DNA of 64,000 nucleotides from Alkalibacillus aidingensis (GTDB lineage Bacteria; Bacillota; Bacilli; Bacillales; Alkalibacillaceae). The number at the start of each line of letters is the position of its first letter. The first letter of the stretch is position 1. The notes beneath the pieces were generated by a model. The model did no database searches. It had not been told where the DNA came from and saw only the letters and a list, made by a program, of their open reading frames with translations. Shown here piece by piece: positions 53,248 through 64,000 of the stretch. The stretch spans positions 620,001-684,000 of the forward strand of contig NZ_JABXWU010000001.1 in the NCBI RefSeq assembly GCF_014595945.1, given 5' to 3'. Made by a program: the position numbers and the translations under genes.

Positions 53248-53862
53248 TTCTTCTACAACGATTTTCGTTCCGTCAACTTCTACAATTGAAACAGTCACTC
53301 CTTGTTCGATCCATTTTCCACGTGAGATAGCACTGTACATCTGCCCATTCACATCGACTGTTCCAATTGGACGAAGGACAGTAACTGTTTTACCTTGTTG
53401 ATCAATTAAATCTTTATAAGTGTCATTCATTGAATTATACCCTTTGTCACTAGTCAATTGATCAAATAGTGCCATTTTCCCCCACATCTTTCGCTTTGGA
53501 AAGATCTTTAATAAAATCAAACTGCTAATCGCACCTAATATGACGCCTGCAATGCTGTATGTAGCAAATAACCCATTTGGTGCAGCAAATGCTACTGAGA
53601 ATATAACAACAAGTAAACCAATCGATCCCAGGATCCCATCATTAATGAATTTACCATCCATGATAATCAAAGCAAGACCTACAACAAAACCTATTCCTAC
53701 TAAAATTAAGTCGGTAGATGTTAAGAAAGTGGAAAAATAAAAACCGATCGAAATAATGCCTAAGATGGCGCCTATACCCTTTAACCTTACTAAGATTTCA
53801 CCAAATAATAGCAGCATAGCCAAAAATGTCACAACGAAGACACCTAATACCGATTCAACCAA
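53227..53862 (-). CDS. NfeD family membrane protein
   Basis: NfeD-type proteins work with flotillin/SPFH scaffolds in membrane organisation. This one has 211 residues, about five membrane helices (to about residue 130) and a C-terminal OB-fold-like domain with GKTVTVLRPIGTVDVNGQMYSAIS, the family pattern. TTG 53862 is 7 nt after AGGAGG, and an ATG 11 codons upstream lacks spacing. No flotillin or serine-protease partner is adjacent, so the partner must be elsewhere. It is divergent from ispG. Confidence 0.87.
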   Translation of the reverse strand: MVESVLGVFVVTFLAMLLLFGEILVRLKGIGAILGIISIGFYFSTFLTSTDLILVGIGFVVGLALIIMDGKFINDGILGSIGLLVVIFSVAFAAPNGLFATYSIAGVILGAISSLILLKIFPKRKMWGKMALFDQLTSDKGYNSMNDTYKDLIDQQGKTVTVLRPIGTVDVNGQMYSAISRGKWIEQGVTVSIVEVDGTKIVVEEKLMNEE

Positions 53863-53977
53863 ACGTTTCTCCTCCTTTTCTCTCCCTTTTATCATTTTAT
53901 ATCATTTTAGTTGGAAATAATACAATATATATTTATTATAGCAAGAGACAAGGTTAGCACATTAACCTTTATTTATG

Positions 53978-54006
53978 TTATGATAATTGATGGATTGTTC
54001 TATAAT
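53978..54006 (+). promoter_or_regulatory. Possible promoter for ispG
   Basis: A consensus TATAAT (54001-54006) has only a weak -35 (TTATGA, 53978-53983) at 17 nt. It lies 34 nt before the ispG start. Confidence 0.35.
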
Positions 54007-54040
54007 ATTTTCCATGGTTAATAAAAGGAGAGTTGAGAAG

Positions 54041-55147
54041 ATGTCTTCGATTACACATCGTAAAGATACACGACCGGTTCGTGTGGGGAACGTCGTGATC
54101 GGCGGTAAAGATGAGGTCATTATCCAATCAATGACCACAACGAAAACACATGATGTTGAAGCAACGGTTAACGAAATTCACCGTTTAGAAGAAGCCGGAT
54201 GTCAAGTCGTACGTGTAGCTTGCCCTGATGAAAGAGCTGCAAATGCGATACCTGAGATTAAAAAGCAAATTAATATACCATTAGTTGTCGATATACACTT
54301 TGACTATCGATTAGCTTTAAAAGCCATTGAGGGTGGCGCTGATAAAATCAGAATCAACCCTGGAAATATCGGTAAACGTGAACGAGTAGAAGCAGTTGTT
54401 AACGCTGCAAAAGAAAAGGGTATTCCAATCCGAATCGGTGTAAATGCTGGTTCCTTAGAGCGTCACTTGCTTGAAAAATATGGTTATCCAACAGCTGATG
54501 CAATGGTTGAAAGTGCTTTACACCATATTAAAGTTTTAGAAGATCTTGATTTCCATGATATTGTTGTATCTCTAAAAGCATCTGATGTAAAACTTGCTAT
54601 CGAGGCATATGAGAAGGCTGCGCAACAAATTCAATACCCTATTCACTTAGGTATTACCGAGTCGGGTACGTTATTTGCTGGAACCGTCAAAAGTGCAGCT
54701 GGCTTAGGTGCCATTTTAAGTAAAGGAATTGGAAATACAGTCAGAATCTCATTAAGTGCTGACCCAGTTGAAGAAGTAAAGGTTGCTAAAGAATTACTAA
54801 AGTCATTTGGATTAGCGTCTAACGCGGCTACATTAATTTCATGCCCTACCTGTGGACGTATTGAAATTGATTTAATTTCAATCGCTAATGAAGTTGAAGA
54901 GTATATCCAAAAAATTAAGGCACCTATAAAGGTAGCCGTCTTAGGCTGTGCGGTGAACGGACCTGGGGAAGCAAGAGAAGCAGATATCGGAATTGCTGGT
55001 GCACGAGGTGAAGGTTTATTATTTAGACATGGTGAAATAATCCGTAAAGTACCAGAAGAAATTATGGTCGATGAGCTAAAAAAAGAAGTCGACAAACTGG
55101 CTGAAGAGTATTATAAAAAACAAGAAGAAGAGAAACATCAAGTATAA
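54041..55147 (+). CDS. ispG: 4-hydroxy-3-methylbut-2-enyl diphosphate synthase
   Basis: IspG converts methylerythritol cyclodiphosphate to HMBPP with a 4Fe-4S cluster, the sixth MEP step. It has 368 residues. A TIM barrel begins with [12 protein letters not shown] and carries [11 protein letters not shown] and KIRINPGN. The C-terminal cluster domain has CPTCGR and [11 protein letters not shown], three cysteines plus the following glutamate. ATG 54041 follows AAAGGAG by 10 nt. It is monocistronic with a strong terminator. ispH is at 59.3 kb. Confidence 0.98.
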   Translation: MSSITHRKDTRPVRVGNVVIGGKDEVIIQSMTTTKTHDVEATVNEIHRLEEAGCQVVRVACPDERAANAIPEIKKQINIPLVVDIHFDYRLALKAIEGGADKIRINPGNIGKRERVEAVVNAAKEKGIPIRIGVNAGSLERHLLEKYGYPTADAMVESALHHIKVLEDLDFHDIVVSLKASDVKLAIEAYEKAAQQIQYPIHLGITESGTLFAGTVKSAAGLGAILSKGIGNTVRISLSADPVEEVKVAKELLKSFGLASNAATLISCPTCGRIEIDLISIANEVEEYIQKIKAPIKVAVLGCAVNGPGEAREADIGIAGARGEGLLFRHGEIIRKVPEEIMVDELKKEVDKLAEEYYKKQEEEKHQV

Positions 55148-55183
55148 AAAATGGTCTACCTAGATATAGGTAGACCATTTTTA
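55146..55183. terminator. Bidirectional terminator between ispG and yqfX-like gene
   Basis: A 16-bp perfect stem AAAAATGGTCTACCTA (55146-55161 with 55167-55182) with T-runs on both strands, between convergent genes. Confidence 0.88.
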
Positions 55184-55210
55184 TTCATAATCATTTAAGG
55201 GATGATTAAT

Positions 55211-55672
55211 CTATATGACTGGAAATAGGAACAATCGGACTGCAACGGCAACAATAGCTAAACCAATCGCAATGTTACCTAGCGTATCAGCGCCTCGACG
55301 TTTAGCGTAAATACCCATTACGACACCGACAACTGCAAATAGCAGTGTCCAAACGAAAAAAGACAATAGTGATACGACTAAAGCGATCCATCCCCAACCA
55401 GCATCAACATGCTCTTCCATTCTTGTTTCGCGTTCTTCAATTCTGACCTTATCTTCATCTAACTCATCTGGATTAAATGTTGCAGCCTCTGCGAACTCTA
55501 CATCATCATTATTTCGATTTATATTGTCTGCCTCGGCATTATGAACACCTGTAATTGGATCATTTGTTGGGTTAATGTCTTGACTGACTTCATTATGAAC
55601 TTCATTATTTTGCTCAAAATAATTGTCGTCTTCACTGTAGCTTTTTGGACGCTGATCATCATGGTTGCTCAT
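55211..55672 (-). CDS. yqfX: YqfX-like membrane protein (DUF4190 type)
   Basis: This 153-residue protein has a long acidic, Asn/Asp/Glu-rich N-terminal part (about 1-90) and two membrane helices (about 95-120 and 132-152) joined by a YAKRRGAD loop, the DUF4190-like layout of YqfX. Its function is unknown. The ATG start follows GTGAGGGAAG. A sigma-F/G-like promoter lies about 35-60 nt upstream, which fits forespore expression as reported for yqfX in B. subtilis. The acidic region is longer than I remember for B. subtilis. Confidence 0.75.
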   Translation of the reverse strand: MSNHDDQRPKSYSEDDNYFEQNNEVHNEVSQDINPTNDPITGVHNAEADNINRNNDDVEFAEAATFNPDELDEDKVRIEERETRMEEHVDAGWGWIALVVSLLSFFVWTLLFAVVGVVMGIYAKRRGADTLGNIAIGLAIVAVAVRLFLFPVI

Positions 55673-55704
55673 TCATCTTCCCTCACTTTCCTTGAAAGTA
55701 TTCT

Positions 55705-55733
55705 TATTGTGTGAGGGAAGATAAATTTTATAC
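55705..55733 (-). promoter_or_regulatory. Sigma-F/sigma-G-like promoter for yqfX
   Basis: GTATA (55733-55729), 17 nt, CACAATA (55711-55705) on the minus strand. The -35 fits the sigma-G pattern and the -10 matches 6 of 7 positions (consensus CATnMTA). Confidence 0.55.
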
Positions 55734-55778
55734 TAACAGTCCATTCCAAACCTTTCAAATAAGGAAATGAACAGGATA

Positions 55779-56486
55779 TTAATTATTAGCGAAAGCGATA
55801 GATCGCTTTTTGTCAGCCTCTTCTTGAATTTCTACAGCATACCAACTTTTAGCATCGCCATGATCCTTTTTATATTGCTCTAAACCACCAAGACCACGAT
55901 GATAAGCTGTTAATGCCTCATCCCAATTGTTAAATTCATCATACAGAAAATCTAAATAAACAACAGAAAGCTCAATACTATAAGTGGGATCAAAAAGGAG
56001 CTCCTTCTCATAAGGCAAGTCTGCCATGTCAGCAATCCACGGAGCTGTATTTTCCATAAATTGTGACAAGCCATAAGCATGTCCAAATGCAGTCGCCGGA
56101 CCGACTAATTCAGGATCAAAGGTTTCTCCAGTTTCTACCTTGATAAGCTCGTACACAATGAAGGGATCAACTTCATAATCCTTAGCTTTTTGAACTAAAA
56201 ATAGTGCCCATGATTTGTCAAAGTGACCATCACTATCGATCACCATATAATCTGCTTGGGCTTCCATCTCATTCCATTCAGAATAAGTTAACTGCTGTTT
56301 AGTTGTTTGTTTAAATTCTTGATAAGCTTGCTGATTGGATTGTAATAATTCCTGCTGTGTGTTTAATTGTTGATTTTCATTTTCTAATTCATTAATTGTT
56401 TGTTCATAATACATATTATTAATTATAAATGCGGTAGTCATCACAAAGATTGTTATAAATAATACTAAATAACCTCTCGAATTCAT
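55779..56486 (-). CDS. Membrane-anchored lytic transglycosylase (SLT domain)
   Basis: SLT-domain enzymes cleave the glycan strands of peptidoglycan. It has 235 residues. An N-terminal membrane anchor (about 6-24) and a Gln/Glu-rich coiled coil (about 28-68) precede the SLT domain (about 95-225). The likely catalytic Glu is in ELIKVETGETFDPELVG, and AYGLSQFMENTA and AYHRGLGGLEQYKK are family motifs. It would sit outside the membrane. The ATG start follows AAAGGAGGGG. It lies between yqfX and yqfT, divergent from yqfT. Confidence 0.88.
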   Translation of the reverse strand: MNSRGYLVLFITIFVMTTAFIINNMYYEQTINELENENQQLNTQQELLQSNQQAYQEFKQTTKQQLTYSEWNEMEAQADYMVIDSDGHFDKSWALFLVQKAKDYEVDPFIVYELIKVETGETFDPELVGPATAFGHAYGLSQFMENTAPWIADMADLPYEKELLFDPTYSIELSVVYLDFLYDEFNNWDEALTAYHRGLGGLEQYKKDHGDAKSWYAVEIQEEADKKRSIAFANN

Positions 56487-56654
56487 TGCTTACCCCTCCT
56501 TTCTAAGCTAAAGGTCCTATCATTATATATTGCACCCAACCATAAATAGTAAACAAGTCACGAGTTAATTGCAAAAAAAATGCCTCGATACACACGCTTC
56601 CCAAAAATTCATATACATAAACATTAGATAATACGCAAAAAAGGATGTTTAAAC

Positions 56655-56927
56655 ATGTTAAAACAATTAATAACTACGCGTTTATATAACGCAACACCTA
56701 ATGAAGTGGTCAGTTATAGCCATGAATACCAAGTACCAATCAATCATAAACAGGCTACTATGCTGTTGGACTTCATTAAACAAAATAAAATCGACCCTTT
56801 CTCTGAAAAGGATCGATTAAAAACATTTAAATATATTGAACAGAAAATTGGCAGTCAGGAAGCCAAACAGGCCTCAGAACTACTATACCGACTAGCTAAA
56901 CAATATAATGTTGATGATTGGTTATAA
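56655..56927 (+). CDS. yqfT: YqfT family protein (DUF2624)
   Basis: This 90-residue soluble helical protein is assigned to DUF2624/YqfT by size, by a segment NHKQATMLLDFIKQNKIDPFSEKDR and by its place beside nfo. Its function is unknown. ATG 56655 follows AAGGATG. Its stop is 1 nt from the convergent nfo stop, with no terminator between them. Confidence 0.82.
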   Translation: MLKQLITTRLYNATPNEVVSYSHEYQVPINHKQATMLLDFIKQNKIDPFSEKDRLKTFKYIEQKIGSQEAKQASELLYRLAKQYNVDDWL

Positions 56928-56928
56928 G

Positions 56929-57819
56929 TTATTGGTTCATTATTTTATCTTTTAATTCTTCGTCAAAATCATCACCTTTTAGCATTTCAATTTCAAACTT
57001 ATAAGGTGGTTTCTTGTTTTTCTTATCTGTTCCTACAAAAGGCGTTTCTAAAATTTTCGGTAAATGCATAATATCATCATGGTGTATAATATGATGAAGT
57101 GCCTTAAAGCCGATATGACCAAACCCGATATTTTCATGTCGGTCTTTTCGGGCACCTCGTTCATTTTTGCTATCATTGATATGAAGGACCTTTAAGCGAT
57201 CTAAACCAATAATATCGTCAAACTCCTTTAAAACACCGTCAAAATCATTAACAATGTCGTAGCCTGCATCATGAACGTGACAGGTATCAAAGCAAACTGA
57301 TAGACGTTCATTATGAGTAACTCCATCAATGATCTGTGCTAGTTCATCAAAGCTGCGACCACATTCTGATCCTTTCCCTGCCATCGTTTCTAAAGCAATT
57401 TGAACATCCTCTTTGACTTCAAAAACTTTATTTAATCCTTCAATGATCTTTTTGATACCTGCCTCGGCTCCTGCACCTACATGTGCACCTGGATGTAGGA
57501 CAATCTGTTTTGCTCCAATGGCTTCCGTTCGTTCCACTTCAGATCTCAAGAAGTTGACACCTAATTCAAAAGTCTCTGGTTTTTGTGTGTTTCCGATATT
57601 AATAATATATGGTGCATGTATCACGACTTCTTCTATACCATTATCCACCATATGCTCTCTAGCTTTTTCAATATTTAAATCCTCAATTGCTTTACGGCGA
57701 GTATTTTGAGGAGCACCCGTATAAATCATAAACGTATTTGCCCCGTATGATACAGCATCTTCACTCGAACCTAACAGCATCTTCTTCCCACTCATGGATA
57801 CATGTGAACCTAACTTCAT
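56929..57819 (-). CDS. nfo: Deoxyribonuclease IV (AP endonuclease Nfo)
   Basis: Nfo cuts at abasic sites in DNA base-excision repair and needs zinc. In B. subtilis it protects spores. It has 296 residues in a TIM barrel. Metal ligands are visible in [46 protein letters not shown] and HENIGFG. ATG 57819 (MKLGSHVSM) is preceded by GGAG at 7 nt. A TTG six codons upstream overlaps that site. It follows cshB by 18 nt, in the conserved cshB-nfo order. Confidence 0.97.
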   Translation of the reverse strand: MKLGSHVSMSGKKMLLGSSEDAVSYGANTFMIYTGAPQNTRRKAIEDLNIEKAREHMVDNGIEEVVIHAPYIINIGNTQKPETFELGVNFLRSEVERTEAIGAKQIVLHPGAHVGAGAEAGIKKIIEGLNKVFEVKEDVQIALETMAGKGSECGRSFDELAQIIDGVTHNERLSVCFDTCHVHDAGYDIVNDFDGVLKEFDDIIGLDRLKVLHINDSKNERGARKDRHENIGFGHIGFKALHHIIHHDDIMHLPKILETPFVGTDKKNKKPPYKFEIEMLKGDDFDEELKDKIMNQ

Positions 57820-57837
57820 GTGAAATCTCCTCTCCAA

Positions 57838-59160
57838 TTACTTTCTTTTCCCTTTACGGTACTGCTCTCTTTTTAAATTTTTCTTTATTTTTTCTTTTTC
57901 ATTTTTCATTTTCTTTTTATACCCGGGCTTAACTTGTTTACGTCTGCGTACACGTTTCCAAGCTTCTGTCTCTATTTCTGATTCCTTCTTTTCTCGCTTC
58001 TTTCTTTCATTCCATTTCTTAACTTCTACCCAAGCACCTTTCTTAATATCATAATTCGTAAATTGGATACCCTTTTCTTCCAAATCCTCAATCAACTTCA
58101 GGTCCTCTTCTTGGTAAAAGCTAATCGCTGTTCCTTCTAAACCAGCTCTCGCAGTTCTCCCAACACGATGAATATACGTATCCATATCCGTTGGTAATTC
58201 AGCGTTAAAGACGTGACTAACACCAGGTATATCAATCCCTCTTGCCGCTAAATCAGTTGCAACGATGTACTGAAAGCGTAAGGTCTTTAATTCCTTTAAA
58301 ACTCGTTTACGTTCTCGTGGTTTCAAACCACCATGAATGACCCCAACTTCTAAACCTCGATCTAATAGCTCACCTGCCAAACGATCTGCTTCTTCTTTCT
58401 TATTAACAAATACTAAGGCAATGTATGGATGAATAAGCTTTGAAGCTTCTACAATCAAGTCAGCCTGTTTTCGATGGCGCAATGGAATTAATCGGTGTTC
58501 TAATTTTTCTGGACTTAAAGCTTGTCCATCAACTTCAATGTGCTCTGGGTTGGATAAATACTTCTTTAAAAATGGTTGCAAACCTTTAGGAATTGTCGCA
58601 GAAAATACCATTGTCTGAACATTTTCATGCATACGATACAAGATTTGGTCCACTTCTTCCATTAACCCAAGGTCAATCAATAAATCCGCTTCATCGATCA
58701 CAACCGTCTCCACAGATGAAGGGTTGATCACTTCTTCATCGATAAAATCCAGTATTCGACCTGGGGTTCCAACAATCAGGTGGGGTGGTGTTTGCAGCTT
58801 TTGTTGCATTCTTTGTTTATCAGTTCCACCAACAACCAATTTTGCTCTCCACTCTGGCTCTGTCGTTGATAATGAAATCATTTTTTTAACTTCTTCGTAA
58901 ATTTGCATAGCCAACTCTCGCGTCGGAGCAATCACAAGCTTTTGTACCTGTTGTTCATCTGATTTAATTTGGTCAAACATTGGTATTAGGTATGAATGTG
59001 TTTTACCTGTTCCTGTTTGTGACTGTCCAATAATGTTCTTTCCTCTTAATGCTTGAGGAATGACACGGTGCTGAATTTCTGTTGCATGCTTGAAATTTAA
59101 CTCCTCAATAATATCAAGCATATGGTCCGTTAACTGATAGGCTTGGAAATATCTTTTCAT
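57838..59160 (-). CDS. cshB: DEAD-box RNA helicase CshB
   Basis: CshB unwinds RNA and helps ribosome assembly and cold growth. It has 440 residues. The motifs are the Q motif (EIQHRVIPQALRG), motif I SQTGTGKT, PTRELA, motif II DEAD, SAT, ATDLAARGIDIPG and HRVGRTARAG. The C terminus is a very basic tail of repeated KK/KR stretches for RNA binding. ATG 59160 lies 10 nt after AAGGAG, and a frame open to 59241 has no ribosome site. It is divergent from ispH. Confidence 0.96.
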   Translation of the reverse strand: MKRYFQAYQLTDHMLDIIEELNFKHATEIQHRVIPQALRGKNIIGQSQTGTGKTHSYLIPMFDQIKSDEQQVQKLVIAPTRELAMQIYEEVKKMISLSTTEPEWRAKLVVGGTDKQRMQQKLQTPPHLIVGTPGRILDFIDEEVINPSSVETVVIDEADLLIDLGLMEEVDQILYRMHENVQTMVFSATIPKGLQPFLKKYLSNPEHIEVDGQALSPEKLEHRLIPLRHRKQADLIVEASKLIHPYIALVFVNKKEEADRLAGELLDRGLEVGVIHGGLKPRERKRVLKELKTLRFQYIVATDLAARGIDIPGVSHVFNAELPTDMDTYIHRVGRTARAGLEGTAISFYQEEDLKLIEDLEEKGIQFTNYDIKKGAWVEVKKWNERKKREKKESEIETEAWKRVRRRKQVKPGYKKKMKNEKEKIKKNLKREQYRKGKRK

Positions 59161-59234
59161 AGTACTCAAACTCCTTTTTATACCAACATTTATTATAAAT
59201 GAGTCGAAATATAAATGCCACTCATAGAAAGATT

Positions 59235-59263
59235 TTGTCAAAGTTGTTCATAACCTTTATAAT
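59235..59263 (+). promoter_or_regulatory. Sigma-A promoter for ispH
   Basis: TTGTCA (59235-59240), 17 nt, TATAAT (59258-59263), close to consensus, 38 nt before the ispH start. Confidence 0.75.
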
Positions 59264-59301
59264 AACGAATAGAGATGATTATATGAGGAGGCCATGTTTT
59301 C

Positions 59302-60258
59302 ATGGAAGTCATTAAAATTGCTCCAAGGGGATACTGTTATGGTGTGGTGGATGCGATGGTCATAGCAAGTAATGCAGCCAAAGACCCTAATTTACCACGA
59401 CCAATTTATATACTCGGAATGATAGTTCATAATAGTCACGTGACTCAAGCTTTTGAAGATGAAGGGGTAATTACCTTAGATGGTAAAAACCAGACACGTG
59501 ATCAGTTATTAAAAGATATAAACGAAGGTACTGTCATCTTTACTGCGCATGGTGTTTCACCAGAAGTTAAAAAGATGGCCGAAGTTAAAGGATTAACTGT
59601 ACTCGATGCAACTTGTCCAGATGTAACACGCACACACGATTTAATACGTGAAAAAGTAAGTGAAAATTATGAGATAGTCTATATCGGAAAAAAAGGGCAC
59701 CCCGAGCCAGAAGGTGCTGTAGGCGTTGCACCTGATCATGTTCATTTAATTCAAACTGAAGAAGATGTTGAGCAACTAGATCTAGATAAGAATGCTAAAA
59801 TTGTGGTGACGAACCAAACTACCATGAGTCAATGGGATGTTTATGATATTATGCTTGAGGTACAGAAAAAATATCCTCAAACAGAAATGATACAAGAAAT
59901 TTGTATGGCAACTCAAGTTAGACAAGAAGCTGTTGCTGAACAAGCTAAAGACGCTGACTTGACGTTAGTTGTCGGTGATCCCAAGAGTAACAATTCAAAT
60001 CGTTTAGCTCAAGTCTCTAAAGAGAAGGCCGGCACAACTGCATACCGAATTGCTGATGTTAGTGAAATTAAAAGAGAATGGTTAGAAGATTGTAATACAG
60101 TTGCGATAACAGCAGGTGCTTCTACTCCTACTCCAATAACTAAAGAAGTGATACGCTTTATTGAGCAATACGATCCTGAAGATCAATCAACATGGGATCA
60201 AAACAGTAAAATTACAAATAATAAAATATTACCAAAAGTTAAGCCCAAAAAAGTATAA
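59302..60258 (+). CDS. ispH: 4-hydroxy-3-methylbut-2-enyl diphosphate reductase
   Basis: IspH reduces HMBPP to IPP and DMAPP, the last MEP step, with an Fe-S cluster. It has 318 residues. The three cluster cysteines are in RGYCYGV (Cys12), DATCPDVT (about 104) and EICMATQ (about 201). HPEPEGAVG carries the catalytic His-Glu set. The ATG start follows GAGGAGG by 10 nt. It has its own promoter and terminator. It lies close to ispG, as in Bacillus. Confidence 0.98.
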   Translation: MEVIKIAPRGYCYGVVDAMVIASNAAKDPNLPRPIYILGMIVHNSHVTQAFEDEGVITLDGKNQTRDQLLKDINEGTVIFTAHGVSPEVKKMAEVKGLTVLDATCPDVTRTHDLIREKVSENYEIVYIGKKGHPEPEGAVGVAPDHVHLIQTEEDVEQLDLDKNAKIVVTNQTTMSQWDVYDIMLEVQKKYPQTEMIQEICMATQVRQEAVAEQAKDADLTLVVGDPKSNNSNRLAQVSKEKAGTTAYRIADVSEIKREWLEDCNTVAITAGASTPTPITKEVIRFIEQYDPEDQSTWDQNSKITNNKILPKVKPKKV

Positions 60259-60291
60259 AAAAATAACCACGCCTTTCGTGGTTATTTTTTT
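60257..60291 (+). terminator. Terminator after ispH
   Basis: AAATAACCACG (60261-60271) pairs perfectly with CGTGGTTATTT (60277-60287), followed by TTTT. An A-run on the other side could also serve guaA, which converges. Confidence 0.85.
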
Positions 60292-60403
60292 GGCCCAATA
60301 TATATCAGAACCTCGATACTAAATGTGGTGGAAGCTCCTAAATTTTCAAAATTTACTTAGACCATTAAGCAAGAGCACCCCAACATTTGACTCATATCCA
60401 TTT

Positions 60404-61942
60404 TTATTCCCATTCAATTGTTGCTGGTGGTTTACTTGTAATATCATAAACAACTCGATTAACATCGTTTACTTCATTGGTAATACGGGTTGATATTCTC
60501 TCTAATACATCCCATGGGATTCTTGCCCAATCAGAGGTCATACCATCGACAGAAGTCACTGCTCGAATAGCTATCGTATGATTATAAGTTCGTTCATCGC
60601 CTTGCACCCCGACACTTTGTATACCTGGTAAAACGGTGAAATACTGCCATACGTCTTTTTCTAAGTCATTCAATTTAATCTCTTCACGAAGAATTGCATC
60701 AGACTCACGAACAATTTCTAGTTTTTCCTCAGTCACTTCTCCTAAGGTTCGTATGGCTAATCCTGGTCCTGGAAATGGCTGACGCCAAACAATATGTTGT
60801 GGAATCCCCAACTCCTCTCCCAGTTTCCTCACCTCATCTTTAAATAAAGTGTTTAAAGGTTCAATTAACTGAAAGTCCATATTCTCTGGTAAACCACCGA
60901 CGTTATGATGAGATTTAATCGTTTGAGCTGTTTCTGTCCCACTTTCGATTATATCTGTATATAATGTCCCCTGAGCTAAATAATCCATTTCTTTAAGCTT
61001 ATCTGCTTCGTCGTCAAAAACATAAATAAACTCGTTACCGATAATTTTTCGTTTTTGTTCAGGATCATGGACTCCTTTTAGTTTGTTTAAAAAGCGATCT
61101 TTGGCATCCACTTTAATAACATTGATATTAAAACCTTCACGGAACATCTTCATCACGTCGTCTGCTTCATTTTTCCTTAGTAACCCGTGATCAACAAAAA
61201 TACAAGTTAACTGATCACCAATCGCCTCATGTAACAATACAGCGACAACGGAAGAGTCAACCCCACCACTTAAAGCACATAAAACTTTACGGTCTTTCAC
61301 CAGTTCTTGGATTTCCTGAACTTGCATATCGATGAAGTTCTCCATTGTCCATTCGCCCTCGCAATGACAAACGTTGAAGACAAAATTTCTTAACAAATCA
61401 TTGCCATAAAGAGAATGTTTAACCTCCGGATGAAATTGAACACCAAAAAAGTGACGCTCTTCATCACTGAAGGAAGCAATTGGGCAACTGGAACTTGTAG
61501 CATCAACCATAAACCCATTAGGCGACTCGGTCACTAAGTCACCATGACTCATCCATACGACTTGCTCCTCTGGTAAAGTTTGGAACAGTGAAGAACGATT
61601 GGTCACATCAATCGTTGCTTTACCATATTCCCTATGACTCGCTTTTTTCACCTCACCACCAAGTTGTTTAGCCATTAATTGCATACCATAACAGATCCCT
61701 AAAATAGGGATTCCTAGGTCATAGATTCCTTGGTCCATGTGTTTAGCATCTTCATCATATACACTACCTGGTCCACCAGAGAGAATAATCCCTTTAGGGT
61801 TCATCTCCTGTAATTCTTTTGCAGTGATTCGGTTAGAATGTAACTCACTATAAACACCTAATTCACGAATTCTCCTTGTTATAAGTTGGTTATATTGACT
61901 GCCAAAATCTAATACTATTATCTTTTCATCAATTTGATTCAA
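60404..61942 (-). CDS. guaA: GMP synthase (glutamine-hydrolysing)
   Basis: GuaA aminates XMP to GMP with glutamine and ATP. It has 512 residues. The glutaminase half shows [12 protein letters not shown], the nucleophile in LGICYGMQL (about Cys85) and VQFHPEV. The synthetase half has the PP-loop [10 protein letters not shown] and a dimerisation tail ending PPATIEWE. I use TTG 61942, 6 nt after AGAGGTG. The GTG three codons upstream overlaps that site. Expression is controlled by a guanine riboswitch in the 200-nt leader. guaB lies upstream on the same strand. Confidence 0.97.
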   Translation of the reverse strand: MNQIDEKIIVLDFGSQYNQLITRRIRELGVYSELHSNRITAKELQEMNPKGIILSGGPGSVYDEDAKHMDQGIYDLGIPILGICYGMQLMAKQLGGEVKKASHREYGKATIDVTNRSSLFQTLPEEQVVWMSHGDLVTESPNGFMVDATSSSCPIASFSDEERHFFGVQFHPEVKHSLYGNDLLRNFVFNVCHCEGEWTMENFIDMQVQEIQELVKDRKVLCALSGGVDSSVVAVLLHEAIGDQLTCIFVDHGLLRKNEADDVMKMFREGFNINVIKVDAKDRFLNKLKGVHDPEQKRKIIGNEFIYVFDDEADKLKEMDYLAQGTLYTDIIESGTETAQTIKSHHNVGGLPENMDFQLIEPLNTLFKDEVRKLGEELGIPQHIVWRQPFPGPGLAIRTLGEVTEEKLEIVRESDAILREEIKLNDLEKDVWQYFTVLPGIQSVGVQGDERTYNHTIAIRAVTSVDGMTSDWARIPWDVLERISTRITNEVNDVNRVVYDITSKPPATIEWE

Positions 61943-62000
61943 TGAATTCACCTCTTTACTTTAACCCTTAAACTGATTTTTTTAATTAACCTTTTTAACA

Positions 62001-62051
62001 ATAAAAAAGTACAACTCCACCTAAAGGATATACAAAGGCAGAATTGTACTT
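62001..62051 (-). terminator. Expression-platform terminator of the guanine riboswitch
   Basis: A 15-nt stem (62051-62037 with 62021-62007) pairs fully if G-U is allowed, and is followed by six T on the minus strand. It starts 10 nt after the aptamer and precedes guaA, as in an OFF switch. Confidence 0.85.
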
Positions 62052-62061
62052 CAAAAACTGC

Positions 62062-62130
62062 CTTCATAGTCAGGTTGTTTAGGGCAACCCGGTAGATACT
62101 CTCACACCTTATTAGTGAGTATATATGAAG
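62062..62130 (-). promoter_or_regulatory. Guanine riboswitch (purine aptamer) of guaA
   Basis: On the minus strand P1 CTTCATA/TATGAAG encloses P2 (CTCAC..GTGAG), J2/3 TATCTACC, P3 (GGGTTG..CAACC) and J3/1 GACTATG. The C in GACTATG is the specificity base that reads guanine, where adenine types have T. Together with the terminator downstream this should reduce guaA when guanine is plentiful. Confidence 0.95.
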
Positions 62131-62177
62131 CCACTTAATTTATTTAAGGTTATAAGGTTAATTAAAAGTTTGCTGAT

Positions 62178-63659
<1,482 letters not shown>

Positions 63660-63679
63660 CTATTTTGAATATTATTAGT

Positions 63680-63708
63680 AGATTATCAATCGCATAGACG
63701 ACTGTCAA
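63680..63708 (-). promoter_or_regulatory. Sigma-A-like promoter for guaB
   Basis: Consensus TTGACA (63708-63703), 17 nt, TAATCT (63685-63680) on the minus strand, about 40 nt before guaB. Confidence 0.6.
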
Positions 63709-63752
63709 CAAAGCTCGAATAAATAACAATATTCATAATAAAGAGAATCTTC

Positions 63753-64000
63753 TTATAAAAAGTTAAAAGGTTCAGTAGCGATGTTCGATGAAATAAATGA
63801 CACGTCCAACTGATGTTGTTCTGCCTTACTTGTTAACAGTTTGAGAAGCTCATCTTTCATAACTTGCTCAATGTGATGACCAGGGTCAATTAATGCAAGA
63901 CCCATCCCTAACGCATCATGAGCTGTATGGTAGTATACATCCCCAGTTATTAACACATCCGCACCTTTATGCTTAGCTTGATGGATAAATTTATTACCAT
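63753..64000 (-). CDS. yqfO: Nif3-like dinuclear metal protein (YqfO), partial
   Basis: Only the last 82 codons are inside the window and the 5' part is off the right edge. The visible protein carries the Nif3 C-terminal signature: GADVLITGDVYYHTAHDA followed by GLALIDPGHHIEQVM, with metal-binding His/Asp/Glu residues. Nif3/YqfO proteins are toroidal hexamers of unknown activity, often labelled GTP cyclohydrolase type 2-like. In B. subtilis yqfO lies next to ispH (yqfP), while here guaA and guaB separate them. Confidence 0.93.
   Translation of the reverse strand, partial: GNKFIHQAKHKGADVLITGDVYYHTAHDALGMGLALIDPGHHIEQVMKDELLKLLTSKAEQHQLDVSFISSNIATEPFNFL

Noticed and set aside
54643-55095. 150-codon minus-strand frame
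   Set aside because: It is a shadow of ispG and has no family motif.

Overview
The window is an AT-rich, densely coded chromosome segment from an endospore-forming member of the Bacillaceae. Evidence for this is the Bacillus-type gene order (recN-argR-tlyA-dxs-ispA-xseBA-folD-nusB-yqhY-accCB-spoIIIA-efp, then gcvT-gcvPA-gcvPB, comG, yqg and yqf genes), a complete spoIIIA operon, AGGAGG-type ribosome sites and many GTG/TTG starts. Acidic linkers and tails (SpoIIIAH, SpoIIIAG, PbpA), a class II ribonucleotide reductase and an OLE RNA point to a halophilic or alkaliphilic relative rather than B. subtilis itself. The genus cannot be named from the sequence. I see no prophage, transposon, CRISPR array or rRNA.

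Layout. 1-10 kb, minus strand: DNA repair and arginine regulation (recN, argR), then an isoprenoid/folate operon (tlyA, dxs, oapA, OLE RNA, ispA, xseB, xseA, folD, nusB). 10-18 kb, minus: yqhY, the acetyl-CoA carboxylase genes accC/accB, and the eight-gene spoIIIA operon preceded by a sigma-E-like promoter. 18-25 kb: efp, yqhT, aroQ, yqhR, yqhP, a patatin-like lipase and nrdJ behind tandem NrdR-type boxes. 25-33 kb: a 26-residue membrane peptide candidate, a rhodanese, the glycine cleavage genes under a tandem glycine riboswitch, an SNF2 helicase with YqhG, and aroK. 33-37 kb, plus: comGA-GG for DNA uptake, then tRNA-Gln. 37-49 kb: small membrane proteins, YqgX, lipoteichoic acid synthase, rhomboid GluP, rpmG, 5-FTHF cyclo-ligase, PbpA, an MFS protein and sodA behind a Fur-family operator. 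49-56 kb: an SDR enzyme, five tRNAs, an Na/Pi cotransporter, NfeD, ispG, a YqfX-like protein and an SLT protein. 56-64 kb: yqfT, nfo, cshB, ispH, guaA under a guanine riboswitch, guaB and a partial nif3-like gene.

The most interesting element is the roughly 600-nt OLE RNA at about 5546-6148 (minus), closed by a perfect 10-bp stem. It lies between ispA and the gene for its membrane partner OapA and has a promoter-like sequence of its own just after the ispA stop. Further regulatory signals read directly from the sequence are the glycine and guanine riboswitches, NrdR boxes, a 7-1-7 Fur-family box, sigma-E and sigma-G-like promoters, and a duplicated promoter module at 25.1-25.3 kb. Functions are assigned from recognised motifs and gene order, and no database search was possible.
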